Shown here: positions 51,301-63,612 of the stretch, in pieces
Layout of the letters: the number at the start of each line of letters is the position of its first letter
Position numbering within the stretch: position 1 is the first letter of the stretch
Assembly (NCBI RefSeq): GCF_051014445.1
Contig: NC_135146.1
Span: 3,782,001 to 3,846,000 of the forward strand
Length of the DNA stretch: 64,000 nucleotides
Direction: 5' to 3'
DNA from: Colletes latitarsis
Lineage: Eukaryota > Arthropoda > Insecta > Hymenoptera > Colletidae
Notes under the pieces: model-generated
What the model saw: the letters and a program-made list of their open reading frames with translations, nothing else
What the model was told of the DNA's origin: nothing
Databases searched by the model: none
Made by a program: the position numbers and the translations under genes

Positions 51301-52300
51301 CACTGCAACAGTGAGTTAAACCTGGATTTAGTCTATATTTTAGAGGATAACACCGGTGAGGTCAGGGTTTGGTCTGGTATTTGCCATCATCTGGCTCATT
51401 GTTTCACATTTTTCGCATACTTGATTGCAAGATCCTGGGCGGTTTCTGGTTTGGATCACGTAGTCATGTGGTACCACAATGAAACAGTGAGTTAAACCTG
51501 GATTCGATCTATATTTTAGGGGATAGCACCGGTTAGGCCAGGGTTAGGTCTGGTATTCGCCATCATCTGTCTCATACTTTCGCATTTTTCGTATACTTGT
51601 TGGATAGATGCTGGGCCTTTTCTGGTTTGGATCACGTAGTAATGTGGTATCACACTGCAACAGTGAGTTAAACCTGGATTCAGTCTATATTTTAGAGGTT
51701 AACACCGGTTAGGTCAGGGTTAGGTCTGGTATTTGCCATCATCTGGCTCATTCTTCCACATTTTTCGCATACTTGATTGCAAGATCCTGGGCGGTTTCAG
51801 GTTTGGATCACGTAGTAATGTGGTACCGTACTGATACAGTGAGTTAAACGGTGGTCCGATCAATATTTTAGATGATAAGTCCAGTTAGGTCTGGGTTAGG
51901 TTTCGTATTTGCCATCATCTGGCTCATACTTTCGCATTTTTCGCATACTTGTTGGCCACATCCTGGGCTTTTTGTGATTTGGATCACGTAGTAATGTGGT
52001 ATCACACTGCAACAGTGAGTTAAACCTGGATTCAGTCTATATTTTAGAGGATAGCAGCGGTTAGGTTGGGGTTAGGTCTGGTATTTGCAATAATCTGGCT
52101 CAAACATTCGCATTTTCGCATACTTGTTAGCCAAATCCTGTGAGTTTTCTGGTTTAGGTCACGTGGAAATGTGGAACCGCACTGAATCAGTGAATTAAAC
52201 CTGGATTCGATCTATATTTTAGAAGATAACACTGGATAGGTCTGGGTTAGGTCTGGTATTTGCCATCATCTGGCTCATTGTTTCACATTTTTCGCATACT
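48361..52300 (+). repeat. Interspersed multi-monomer repeats (offsets of 2, 5 and 13 monomers)
   Basis: A monomer run beginning AAACCGGTTAGG at 48361 recurs at 50647 (offset 2286, 13 monomers less 2 bases), with shared GTCCCGTGTTTGCC and CACGTTGTGGTGTGG. The pair of monomers with CTCATTGTTTCAC and TTGTTGGATAGATGCTGGG recurs about 350 bp apart near 51.04 and 51.39 kb. A further copy of the first monomer lies near 52.27 kb, five monomers on. The nesting of these offsets suggests several rounds of local exchange. Confidence 0.75.
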
Positions 52301-55300
52301 TGATTGCAAGATCCTGGGCGGTTTCTGGTTTGGATCACGTAGTCATGTGGTACCACAATGAAACAGTGAGTTAAACCTGGATTCGATCTATATTTTAGGG
52401 GATAGCACCGGTTAGGCCAGGGTTAGGTCTGGTATTCGCCATCATCTGGCTCATACTTTCACATTTTTCGCATATTTGTTGGCCACATCCTGGGCTTTTT
52501 CTGGCTTGGGTCACGTTGTGGTGTGGTACCACACTGAAACAGTAAATTAGTCCTGAATTCGATCTATATTTTAGAGGATAGCAGCGGTTAGGTTTGGGTT
52601 AGGTCTGGTATTTGCAATAATCTGGCTCACACATTCGCATTTTCGCATACTTGTTAGCCAAATCCTGGGAGTTTTCTGGTTTGGGTCACGTAGAAATGTG
52701 GTACCGCACTGAAACAGTGAATTAAACCTGGATTCGATGTATATTTTAGCGGATAACACCGGTTAGGTCAGGGTTAGGTCTGGTATTTGCCATTGTCTGG
52801 CTCATACTTTCACATTTTTCGCATACTTGTTGGACAGATCCTGTGCGATTTCTGGTTTGGATCACGTAGTAATGTGGTACTACACTCAAGCAGTGAGTTA
52901 AGCCTGGATCTAATCTACATTTTCGAGGATAACACCGGTTAGGTCTGGGTTAGGTCTGGTATTTGCCATCATCTGGCTCATACTTTCACATTTATCGCAT
53001 ACTTGATTGGAAGATCCTGGGCTATTTCTGGTTTGGATCACGTAGTAATGTGGTACCGTACTGATACAGTGAGTTAAACGGTGTTCCGATCAATATTTTA
53101 GATGATAACACCGGTTAGGTCTGGGTTAGGTTTCGTATTTGCCATCATTTGGCTCATACTTTCGCATTTTTCGCATACTTGTTGGCCACATCCTGGGCTT
53201 TTTCTGGCTTGGGTCACGCTGTAATGTGGTACCACACTGAAACAGTGAATTAAACCTGGATTCGATCTATATTTTAGAGGACAACACCGGTTAGGTCAGG
53301 GTTAGGTCTGGTATTTGCCATCATCTGGCTCATACTTTCGCAATTTTCACATTCATGTTAGCCGTTCCTGGGCTTTTTCTGGCTTGGGTCACGTTGTAAT
53401 GTGGTACCACACTGAAACAGTGAATTAAACCTGGATTCGATGTATATTTTAGAGGATAACACCGGTTAGGTCAGGGTTAGGTCTGGTATTTGCCATTGTC
53501 TGGCTCATACTTTCGCATTTTTCGCATACTTGTTGGATAGATGCTGGGCCTTTTCTGGTTTGGATCACGTAGTAATGTGGTATCACACAGAAACAGTGAG
53601 TTAAACCTGGATTCAATCTATATTTTATACGATATCAGCGGTTAGGTTTGGGTTAGGTCTGGTATTTGCCATCATCTGGCTCATACTTTCACATTTTTCG
53701 CATACTTGATTGGAAGATCCTGGGCCTTTTCTGGTTTGGATCACGTAGTAATGTGGTACCACACTGATACAGTGAGTTAAACGGTGGTTCGATCAATATT
53801 TTAGATGATAACACCGGTTAGGTCAGGGTTAGGTCTGGTATTTGCCATTGTCTGGCTCATACTTTCACATTTTTCGCATTCTTGTTGGCCAGATTCTGTG
53901 CTTCTTCTGGATTGGATCACGCAGTAATGTGGTAACACACTGAATCAGTGAGTTAAACCTGGATTTAGTCTATATTTTAGAGGATAACACCGGTGAGGTC
54001 AGGGTTAGGTCTGGTATTTGCCATCATCTGGCTCATTCTTCCACATTTTTCGCATACTTGATTGCAAGATCCTGGGCGGTTTCAGGTTTGGATCACGTAG
54101 TCATGTGGTACCACAATGAAACAGTGAGTTAAACCTGGATTCGATCTATATTTTAGGGGATAGCACCGGTTAGGCCAGGTTTAGGTCTGGTATTCGCCAT
54201 TGTCTGGCTCATACTTTTACATTTTTCGCATACTTGATTGCAAGATCCTGGGCTTTTTCTGGGTTGGATCACGTAGTAGTGTGGTACCACACTGGAACTG
54301 TGAATTAAAGCAAGATTTTATCTGCATTTTAAATGATAACGCCGGTTAGGTAAGGGTTAGGTTTGGTATTTGCCATCATCTGGCTCATGCTTTCACATTT
54401 TTCGCATTCTTGATTGCAAGATCCTGGGCTTTTTCTGGTTTGGATCACGAGGTAATGTGGTACCGCACTGCTACAGTGAGTTAAATGGTGGTCCGATCAA
54501 TATTTTAGATGACAACACCGGTTAGGTCCGGGTTAGGTTTCGTATTTGCCATCATCTGCCTCATACTTTCGCATTTTTCGCATACTTGTTGGCCACATCC
54601 TTGTCGTTTTCTGGTTTGGATCACGTAGTAATGTGGTACCACACTGAAACAGTGAGTTAAACCTGGGTCCGATCAATATTTTAGGGGAGAACACCGGTTA
54701 GGTCTGGGTTAGGTGTCGTATTTGCCATCATCTGGCTCATACTTTCACGTTTTTCGCATACTTGATTGCAAGATCCTGGGCTTTTTCTGGTTTGGATCAC
54801 GTAGTAATGTGGTACCGCACTGATACAGTGAGTTAAACGGTGGTCCGATCAATATTTTAGATGATAACACCGGTTAGGTCTGGGTTAGTTTTCGTATTTG
54901 CCATCATCTGGCTCATACTTTCGCATTTTTCACGTACTTGTTGGCCACATCCTGGGCTTTTTCTGGCTTGGGTCACGTTGTAATGTGGTACCACACTTGA
55001 ACAGTGAATGAAACCTGGATTCGATGTATATTTTAGAGGATAACACCGGTTAGGTCAGGGTTAGGTCTGGTATTTGCCATTGTCTGGCTCATACTTTCAC
55101 ATTTTTAGCATACTTGTTGGCCAGATCCTGTGCGATTTCTGGCTTGGATCACGTAGTAATGTGGTACTACACTCAAGTAGTGAGTTAAACCTGGATCTAA
55201 TCTACATTTTCGAGGATAACACCGGTTAGGCCAGGGTTAGGTTTGGTATTTGCCATCATCTGGCTCATACTTTCGCATTTTGCGCATGCTTGATTGCAAG

Positions 55301-56487
55301 ATCCTGGGCCTTTTCTGGTTTGGATCACGTAGTAATGTGGTATCACACTGCAACAGTGAGTTAAACCTGGATTCAATCTATATTTTATAGGATAGCAGCG
55401 GTTAGGTTTGTGTTAGGTCTGGTATTTGCCATCATCTGGCTCATACTTTCGCAATTTTCACTTACATGTTAGCCAGATCCTGGGCTTTTTCTGGCTTGGG
55501 CCTCGTTGTAATGTGTTACCACACTGGAACTGTGAATTAAAGCTAGATTTTATCTGCATTTTAAATGATATCGCCGGTTAGGTAAGGGTTAGGTTTGGTA
55601 TTTGCCATCATCTGGCTCATGCTTTCACATTTTTCGCATTCTTGATTGCAAGATCCTGGGCTTTTTCTGGTTTGGATCACGTAGTAATGTGGTACCGCAC
55701 TGCAACAGTGAGTTAAACCTGGATTCAATCTATATTTTAGAGGATAACACCGGTTAGGTCAGGGTTAGGTCTGGTATTTGCCATCATCTGGCTCATACTT
55801 TCGCATTTTTCACCTACTTGTTGGCCAGAGTCTGGGCGTTTTCTGGTTTGGATCACGTAGTGATATGGTACCACTCTGAAACAGTGAGCAAACCTGGATT
55901 CAGTCTATATTTTCGAGGATAACACCGGTTAGATCAGGGTTAGGTCTGGTATTTGCCATCTTCTGGCTCATACTTTCGCCTTTTTCGCATACATGTTGGC
56001 CAGATCCTGGGCGTTTTCTGGTTTGGATCACGTAGTAATGTAGAACCACTCTGAAACAGTAAGTTAAACCAGGATTCAATCTATATTTTAGAGGATAACA
56101 CCGGTTAGATCTGGGTTAGGTCTGATATTTGCCATCTTCTGGCTCATGCTTTCGCATTTTTCGCATACTTGTTGGCCAGATCCTGTGCATTTCCTGGTTT
56201 GGATTACGTAGTGATGTGGTACCACACTGAAACAGTGAGTCAATCCTGGATTCGATCTATATATTAGAGGGTAACACCGGTTTGGTTTGGGTTAGGTCTG
56301 GTATTTGCCATCATCTGGATCATACTTTCGCATTTTTCGCATACTTGTTGGCCAGATCCTGGGCGTTTTCTGGTTTGGATCACGTAGTAATGTGATACCG
56401 CACTGCAACAGTGAGTTAAACCTGGATTCAATCTGTATTTTGGAAGATAACACCGGTTAGCTCAGGGTTAGGTCTGGTATTTTCCAT

Positions 56488-56498
56488 CATCTGGCTCA

Positions 56499-56501
<3 letters not shown>
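56488..56501 (+). repeat. Target-site duplication of second LINE, left copy (14-17 bp)
   Basis: CATCTGGCTCATAC precedes the T-run and recurs at 58920-58933 on the other side of the LINE. Three more bases (TTT) may belong to the duplication, but they cannot be told from the tail. Confidence 0.9.

Positions 56502-56534
<33 letters not shown>
56502..56534 (-). other. Poly(A) tail of second LINE, 33 nt
   Basis: An uninterrupted run of 33 T on the + strand. Up to three of these can derive from the native satellite word CATACTTTCGC. This overlap suggests the three-T end of the nicked target primed on the RNA tail. Confidence 0.93.
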
Positions 56535-56535
<1 letters not shown>

Positions 56536-57050
56536 TCGTGGGGAAAATCTTCGAAAGACTCCCTCCCACCTCCTTGGGGAGAGGTGGGAGGGGTGTGTGG
56601 GATTCCCCGCGCCCGTACAACGACAGGCGCGGGACCGACCCACTAAAAACCCCACGGTGACCCTTCGGCACGCTTTGGGAGGATACCGGGAATCGCTCGA
56701 AGCATTCTTCCGGTATCCTCCCCGTGCCCGCGCTTTCGCGCCCATCCCCTGGGGGGACAATCGGTCCCCCCAGTAGACACACTGCCTCATAGCGGCGGGA
56801 CGGGGCCACTCCATCCCGCCGCTATCCGTCCCGGGGCCGCGTTTAGTGGCGGCTGCGAGCCTCAACTCGCAACCGCCCGCGACCCCGTTTCCACCCCTCG
56901 GCGGCTGGGCGTTCATGGCCGCACCAGACCGCTGAGGGTGCCTCCCCTTGCGTCGGACCGGTAGGGGGAGTCACTCCTACCCCCAACCGGTCCGACCCGG
57001 CGCCGCCTGGCGGGAGGAGGGTCCCCTCAGGACCCCCCTCCCAGCCTAGG
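56535..57050 (-). promoter_or_regulatory. 3' UTR of second LINE, tiled with hairpins
   Basis: Strong inverted repeats follow one another (+ strand coordinates): 57012-57024/57030-57042 (one mismatch); 56952-56962/56986-56996, GTCGGACCGGT with its complement; a compound stem 56832-56841/56878-56887 enclosing 56848-56859/56866-56877; 56789-56800/56814-56825, 12 perfect pairs; 56749-56758/56764-56773, 10 pairs; 56677-56689/56710-56722, 13 perfect pairs; 56606-56613/56626-56633, 8 pairs; and 56562-56572/56581-56591, 11 pairs. In element sense the last stem ends 27 nt before poly(A), followed by GAAGATTTTCCCCACGAC. The first LINE has a comparable arrangement. Confidence 0.82.
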
Positions 57051-58919
57051 TCATCCGCCACGCCGAGGCGGCCGCCCGCGACGCCTCGCGACCGGGCGAC
57101 GACCTCGGGCCACCGCACGAGCGCGCGCTTCAGCGCGCCGCTGAAGCTCGCGCTCCCTCCCCGCGGCCTCCTTCTGCAACATTACGTTCTCGCAGAAGGA
57201 GGCCACGGCCCTCCACTTCTCCTCGCTGCCGAGCATGGCGCGCACCACGCCCGGCAGCGAGACATCCCGCCCGACGACGCCGGCCAGGACACGGCGCTCC
57301 CCCTCCCACGCGGGGCATACCTCCAGGGTATGATCCGCCGTGTCCTGCTCAGCGTCGCAGTGGCAGCAACGCGCCGTCGGCTCCTTCCCTATCCGACACA
57401 GGTATCTTCCGAAGCTGCCATGCCCGGAAAACTCCTGTGCCAGCCGGTAGGTGAGGCTGCCATGGCCTCTGTCCAGCCACTCCTTCAGGAGTGGCCGAAC
57501 AGCCCCGACAGTCCGGTGCCCCGCGGTTGGCAGAGCCAGCCGCTCCTGCCACGCGAGCAACACGGACTGCCGGGCCTGGCGCTTCAAATCGCCCCAAGCA
57601 GGTTCCTGCCCGCCCGGGACCGCCCCCACCCCCGCGCGACGGTCGACGCGGTGCCGGTACATCACCGCGTGCGACCGCGCGAGCAGGTCCATGGGCGGCA
57701 TCCCCGCTAGAACCGTCGCCGCCTCATGTGACATGGTCCGATACCCGCGGACGACCCTGAGCGCCATGCGCCTCTGCACCCGACGCAGCATAGTCATGCT
57801 GCGCCGGGAGGCAGCCAGGTCGTCCGCCCAGACGGGGGCCCCGTATAGGGCCACCGACTGGACCATTGCCACATGGAGGCGACGAACTCGGCCCGCCGGG
57901 CCCCCCAGGTTGGGCAGGATCCGGCCCAGAGCCGCAACCATCCTTTCCAACCGGGGGACCAGGCAGCGGAAATGCTCCTCGAAACGCCAGTGGCTATCGA
58001 GTATCAGCCCCAGATACCTGATCTGGGGCTTCACCTCGATGTCAGCCCCACCCACCCGGATCAGAGTGGGTGGCGGATCCTGCCGAGGTGAATGAAACGC
58101 AATCACCTCGGTCTTATGGACCGCCACCGTCATCCCCATACCCCTGATCCGGTCGACGACGCGTTGCGACCCCTCCTCCGCGCGACGCATGGCCCTCCCC
58201 CAGTGCGCCCCGACGGCCAGCACCAGTGTGTCATCCGCATAACACACCGTGCTGACGCCGTCGGGGAGGCCGGCCCGCAACACCGAGTCGTACGCGATGT
58301 TCCACAGGAGTGGCCCGAGGACCGACCCCTGCGGAACACCGCAGTACACCTCCCTCCGCATATCACCATCCCGGGCCGGATACTCGATCCACCTGCCGCG
58401 GAGATAATCCCCGACGACCGCCCTGAGACAAGGGGGGACTCGATGATATTCAAGTCCCCTCCTTATCTCTTCCCAGGGGAGGGTGTTAAAGGCATTGGCA
58501 ATATCCTTGGATATTGCCAATGCCACTCCTCCCCGGGAGACGGCCGCCTCCGAGAGGGCCCTCACACGACCTATCGCGTCGATAATCGATCGGCCCCCCC
58601 GGAAACCGAACTGGCAGTCGGCCAGACCGGGATCACCCCGCGACAGGTGCTCGACGAGGCGGGCAGCAATCACACGCTCGAAGAGCTTGCCCACCTCGTC
58701 GAGGAGACAAATGGGCCGGTATGCGGAGGGAGACTCCGCGGGCCGACCCTCCTTCCGGAGGAGGACCATCCTCGCCACCTTCCAACTGGGGGGGAATCGC
58801 CCGTCCCTCAGGCAGCGGTCGAACAACCGCCTCAGGTCGGCCCCAAGGACGCCCTGGGTCAAAACCCAAACCCGGCCGGGCACACCATCCGGACCCGGGG
58901 CCGTGTTACGAACCCCGAG
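57051..58919 (-). pseudogene. Reverse transcriptase (ORF2 fragment) of R1-clade LINE, 5'-truncated but uninterrupted
   Basis: 622 codons of element sequence with no stop or frameshift, starting in the reverse-transcriptase domain just before NTAPGPDG. Motifs in order: APGPDGVPG, RPICLLDEVGK, QFGFRGGRS, a motif A reading SKDIANAFN, GVPQGSVLGPLLWN, YADD (58230-58241), RYLGLILDS, and a C-terminal CCHC motif (CHCDAEQDTADHTLEVC). A basic Arg-rich tail closes the protein. Motif A has Lys (58506-58508) where the first LINE has Leu before the catalytic Asp; this could be damage or a family feature. The frame happens to open at an ATG in the flanking satellite (58929-58931), adding four non-element codons. 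Lacking endonuclease and ORF1, it cannot move on its own. Confidence 0.93.
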
Positions 58920-58933
58920 CATCTGGCTCATAC
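58920..58933 (+). repeat. Target-site duplication of second LINE, right copy
   Basis: CATCTGGCTCATAC, continuing as TTTCGCAATTT in normal satellite. It matches 56488-56501 exactly. Confidence 0.9.
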
Positions 58934-59339
58934 TTTCGCAATTTACACATACTTGCTGGCCAGATCCTGGGCGATTTCTGGGTTGGATCAGGTAGTAGTG
59001 TGGTACCGCACTGAGACAGTGAAGTAATCCTAGATTCGATCTATATATTAGAGGGTAACACCGGGTAGGATTGGGTTAGGTCTGGTATTTGCCATCATCT
59101 GGCTCATACTTTCGAATTTTTCGCATACATTTTGGCCAGATCCTGGGCATTTTCTGGTTTGGATCGCGTAGTACCACACTGAATGTGGTACCACACTCAA
59201 ACAGTGAGTTAATCTTGGATTCAATCTATATTTTAGAGGATAAGACCGGTTAGGTCAGGGTTAGGTCTGGTATTTGCGATCTTCTGGCTCATACTTTCGC
59301 ATTTTTCGCATACTTGTTGGCCAGATCCTGGGCGTTTTC

Positions 59340-59785
59340 TGGTTTGGATCACGTAGTAATGTTGTTTCACACTGCAACAGTGAGTTAAACCTGTTTTCAA
59401 TCTATATTATAGAGGATAACACCGTTTAGGTCAGGGTTAGGTCTGGTATTTGCCATCGTCTGCCTCATACTTTCGCAATTTTCGCATACTTGTTGGCCAG
59501 ATCCTGGGCATTTTTTGGTTTGGATCGCGTAGTACCACACTGAATGTGGTACCATACTGAAACAGTGAGTTAATCTTGGATTCAATCTATATTTTAGAGG
59601 AAAACACCGGTTAGGTCAGGGTTAGGTCTGGTATTTGCCATCTTCTGGCTCATACTTTCGCATTTTTCGCATACATGTTGGCCAGATCCTGGGCGTTTTC
59701 TGGTTTGGATCACGTAGTAATGTAGAACCACTCTGAAACAGTAAGTTAAACCAGGATTCAATCTATATTTTAGAGGATAACACCG
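59340..59785 (+). repeat. Block repeated exactly 24 monomers (4224 bp) downstream
   Basis: This stretch matches 63564-64000. A run starting at 59397 recurs at 63621, an offset of 4224 = 24 x 176. It includes the 9-bp insertion monomer and the unusual ATATTATAGAGG variant. The copy at the right runs into the window end, so its true length is unknown. Confidence 0.8.
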
Positions 59786-61839
59786 GTTAGATCTGGGTTA
59801 GGTCTGATATTTGCCATCTTCTGGATCATGCTTTCGCATTTTTCGCATACTTGTTAGCCAGATCCTGGGGGTCTTCTGGTTTCGAGCACGTAGTAATGTG
59901 ATTCCACACTGCAACAGTGAGCTAAACCTGGATACAATCTATATTTTAGATGATAACACCGGTTAGGTCAGGGTTAGGTCTGGTATTTGCCATCTTCTGG
60001 CTCATACTTTCGCATTTTTCGCATACTTGTTGGCCAGATCCGGTGCATTTTCTGGTTTGGATTACGTAGTGATGTGGTACCACACTGAAACAGTTAGTCA
60101 ATCCTGGATTCGATCTATATATTAGAGGGTAACACTGGTTTGGTTTGGGTTAGGTCTGGTATTTGCCATCATCTGGCTCATACTTTCGCATTTTTCGCAT
60201 ACATTTTGGCCAGATCCTGGGCATTTTCTGGTTTGGATCGCGTAGTACCACACTGAATGTGGTACCACACTCAAGCAGTGAGTTAATCTTGGATTCAATC
60301 TATATTTTAGAGGATAACACCGGTTAGGTCAGGGTTAGGTCTGGTATTTGCCATCTTCTGGCTCATACTTTCGCATTTTTCGCATACTCGTTGGCCAGAT
60401 CCTGGGCGTTTTCTGGTTTGGATCACGTAGTAATGTAGAACACACTCTGAAACCGTGAGTTAAACCTGGATTCAATCTATATTTTAGAGGATAACACCGG
60501 TTAGGTCAGGGTTAGGTCTGGTATTTGGCATCATCTGGCTCACACGTTCGCATTTTCCGCATACTTGTTGGCCACATCCTGGGCGTTTTCTGGTTTGGAT
60601 CACGTAGTAATGTGGTTCCACACTGCAACAGTGAGTTAAACCTGGATTCAATCTATATTTTACAGGATAACACCGGTTAGGTCTGGTGTTTGCCATCTTC
60701 TGGCTCATACTTCCGCATTTTTCGCATACTTGTTGGCCAGATCCTGGGCGTTTTCTGGTTTGGATCACGTAGTAATGTGGTTCCACACTGCAACAGTGAG
60801 TTAAACCTGGATTCAATCTATATTTACAGGATAACACCGGTTAGATCTGGTATTTGCCGTCATCTGACTCATACTTTCGCATTTTTCGCATACTTGTTGG
60901 CCAGATCCTGGGCTATTTATGGTTTGAATCACGTAGTAATGTAGAACCACTCTGAAACAGTGAGTTAAACCTGGATCCAATCTTTCTGTTAGAGGATAAC
61001 ACCGGTTAGGTCAGGGTTAGGTCCGGTATTTGCCATCATCTGGCTCATACATTCGCATTTTTCGCATACTTATTAGCCAGATCCTGGGGGTCTTCTGGTT
61101 TCGAGCACGTAGTAATGTGATTCCACACTGCAACAGTGAGCTAAACCTGGATACAATCTATATTTTGGATGATAACACCGGTTAGGTCAGGGTTAGGTCT
61201 GGTATTTGCCGTCATCTGACTCATACTTTCGCATTTTTCGCATACTTGTTGGCCAGATCCGGTGCATTTTCTGGTTTGGATTACGTAGTGATGTGGAACC
61301 ACACTGAAACAGTTAGTCAATCCTGGATTCGATCTATATATTAGAGGGTAACACCGGTTTGGTTTGGGTTAGGTCTGGTATTTGCCATCATCTGGCTCAT
61401 ACATTCGCATTTTTCGCATACATTTTGGCCAGATCCTGGGCATTTTCTGGTTTGGATCGCGTAGTACCACACTGAATGTGGTACCACACTCAAACAGTGA
61501 GTTAATCTTGGATTCAATCTATATTTTAGAGGATAACACCGGTTAGGTCAGGGTTAGGTCTGGTATTTGCCATCTTCTGGCTCATACTTTCGCATTTTTC
61601 GCATACTTGTTGGCCAGATCCTGGGCGTTTTCTGGTTTGGACCACGTAGTAATGTAGAACACACTGAAACCGTGAGTTAAACCTGGATTCAATCTATATT
61701 TTAGAGGATAACACCGGTTAGGTTAGGGTTAGGTCTGGTATTTGGCATCACCTGGCTCACACGTTCGCATTTTCCGCATACTTGTTGGCCACATCCTGGG
61801 CGTTTTCTGGTTTGGATCACGTAGTAATGTGGTTCCACA

Positions 61840-63612
61840 CTGCAACAGTGAGTTAAACCTGGATTCAATCTATATTTTACAGGATAACACCGGTTAGGTC
61901 TGGCGTTTGCCATCTTCTGGCTCATACTTTCGCATTTTTCGCATACTTGTTGGCCAGATCCTGGGCGTTTTCTGGTTTGGATCACGTAGTAATGTAGAAC
62001 CACTCTGAAACAGTGAGTTAAACCTGGATCCAATCTATATTTTAGAGGATAACACCGGTTAGGTCGGGGTTGGGACTGGTATTTGCCATCATCTGGCTCA
62101 TACATTTGCAATTTTCGCATACTTGTTGGCCAGATCCTGGGCGTTTTATGGGTTGGATCACGTAGTAATGTGGCACCACACCCAAACAGTGAATTAAACC
62201 GGCATTCGATCTATATTTTAGAGTATAACACCGGTTAGGTCAGGGTTAGGTCTGGTATTTGCCATCATCTGGCACATACATTCGCATTTTTCGCATACTT
62301 ATTAGCCAGATCCTGGGGGTCTTCTGGTTTCGAGCACGTAGTAATGTGATTCCACACTGCAACAGTGAGCTAATCCTGGATACAATCTATATTTTAGATG
62401 ATAACACCGGTTAGGTCAGGGTTAGGTCTGGTATTTGCCGTCATCTGACTCATACTTTCGCATTTTTCGCATACTTCTTGGCCAGATCCTGGGCATTTTC
62501 TGGATTGGATCGCGTAGTACCACACTGAATGTGGCACCACACTGAAACAGTGAGTTAATCCTGGATTCGATCTATATATTAGAGGGTAACACCGGTTAGG
62601 TTTTGGTTAGGTCTGGTATTTGCCATCATCTGGCTCATACTTTCGCATTTTTCGCATACTTGTTGGCCAGATCCTCGGCGTTTTCTGGTTTGGATCACGT
62701 AGTAATGTTGTTCCACACTGCAACAGTGAGTTAAACCTGGATTCAATCTATATTTTACAGGATAACACCGGTTAGGTCTGGTGTTTGCCATCTTCTGGCT
62801 CATACTTTCGCATTTTTCGCATACTTGTTGGCCAGATCCTGGGCGTTTTCTGGTTTGGATCACGTAGTAATGTAGAACCACTCTGAAACAGTGAGTTAAA
62901 CCTGGATCCAATCTATATTTTAGAGGATAACACCGGTTAGGTCGGGGTTGGGACTGGTATTTGCCATCATCTGGCTCATACATTTGCAATTTTCGCATAC
63001 TTGTTGGCCAGATCCTGGGCGTTTTATGGGTTGGATCACGTAGTAATGTGGCACCACTCCCAAACAGTGAATTAAACCGGCATTCGATCTATATTTTAGA
63101 GTATAACACCGGTTAGGTCAGGGTTAGGTCTGGTATTTGCCATCATCTGGCACATACATTCGCATTTTTCGCATACTTATTAGCCAGATCCTGGGGGTCT
63201 TCTGGTTTCGAGCACGTAGTAATGTGATTCCACACTGCAACAGTGAGCTAATCCTGGATACAATCTATATTTTAGATGATAACACCGGTTAGGTCAGGGT
63301 TAGGTCTGGTATTTGCCGTCATCTGACTCATACTTTCGCATTTTTCGCATACTTCTTGGCCAGATCCTGGGCATTTTCTGGATTGGATCGCGTAGTACCA
63401 CACTGAATGTGGCACCACACTGAAACAGTGAGTTAATCCTGGATTCGATCTATATATTAGAGGGTAACACCGGTTAGGTTTTGGTTAGGTCTGGTATTTG
63501 CCATCATCTGGCTCATACTTTCGCATTTTTCGCATACTTGTTGGCCAGATCCTCGGCGTTTTCTGGTTTGGATCACGTAGTAATGTTGTTCCACACTGCA
63601 ACAGTGAGTTAA
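61840..63612 (+). repeat. 5-monomer higher-order repeat, 878-bp unit, two tandem copies
   Basis: The units 61840-62717 and 62718-63612 are nearly identical. GTTTTATGGGTTGGATCACG occurs at 62143 and 63021, 878 bp apart, with shared CACACCCAAACAG or CACTCCCAAACAG, GCATTCGATC and GTCTTCTGGTTTCGAGC variants. Boundaries are approximate because neighbouring monomers are similar. Confidence 0.8.

Larger units (their letters stand above)
17776..56501 (+). repeat. 176-bp satellite array, central block (~220 monomers)
   Basis: The same monomer and orientation as the left block, continuing for 38.7 kb without a gene. Diverged monomers in 19-36 kb commonly carry GGGCTTTTTCTGG in place of GGGCGTTTTCTGG, while 39-56 kb is more uniform. 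Large and small blocks of monomers recur at offsets that are close to whole multiples of 176 bp. Occasional truncated monomers mark deletions: a 44-bp remnant at 42693-42736, and a 21-bp loss at a repeated GGAT near 45362. The block ends where the second LINE begins. Confidence 0.97.
56502..58919 (-). mobile_element. R1-clade non-LTR retrotransposon, 5'-truncated copy
   Basis: A 2.42-kb GC-rich insertion on the minus strand with a 33-nt T-run (poly(A) in element sense) at 56502-56534 and a 14-17-bp target-site duplication. It holds only the reverse-transcriptase part of ORF2, the 3' UTR and the tail; ORF1, the endonuclease and the leader are missing, the usual result of incomplete reverse transcription. 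By eye about half of the aligned residues match the first LINE, so this is a related but separate family. The nick used was at CATAC(TTT)^CGC, not at the TTAGG-like word. Confidence 0.93.

Noticed and set aside
58488..58513. Near-perfect inverted repeat TTGGCAATATCC/GGATATTGCCAA in the second LINE
   Set aside because: It lies in codons for the conserved motif A and is absent from the matching part of the first LINE, so it is probably chance codon usage.
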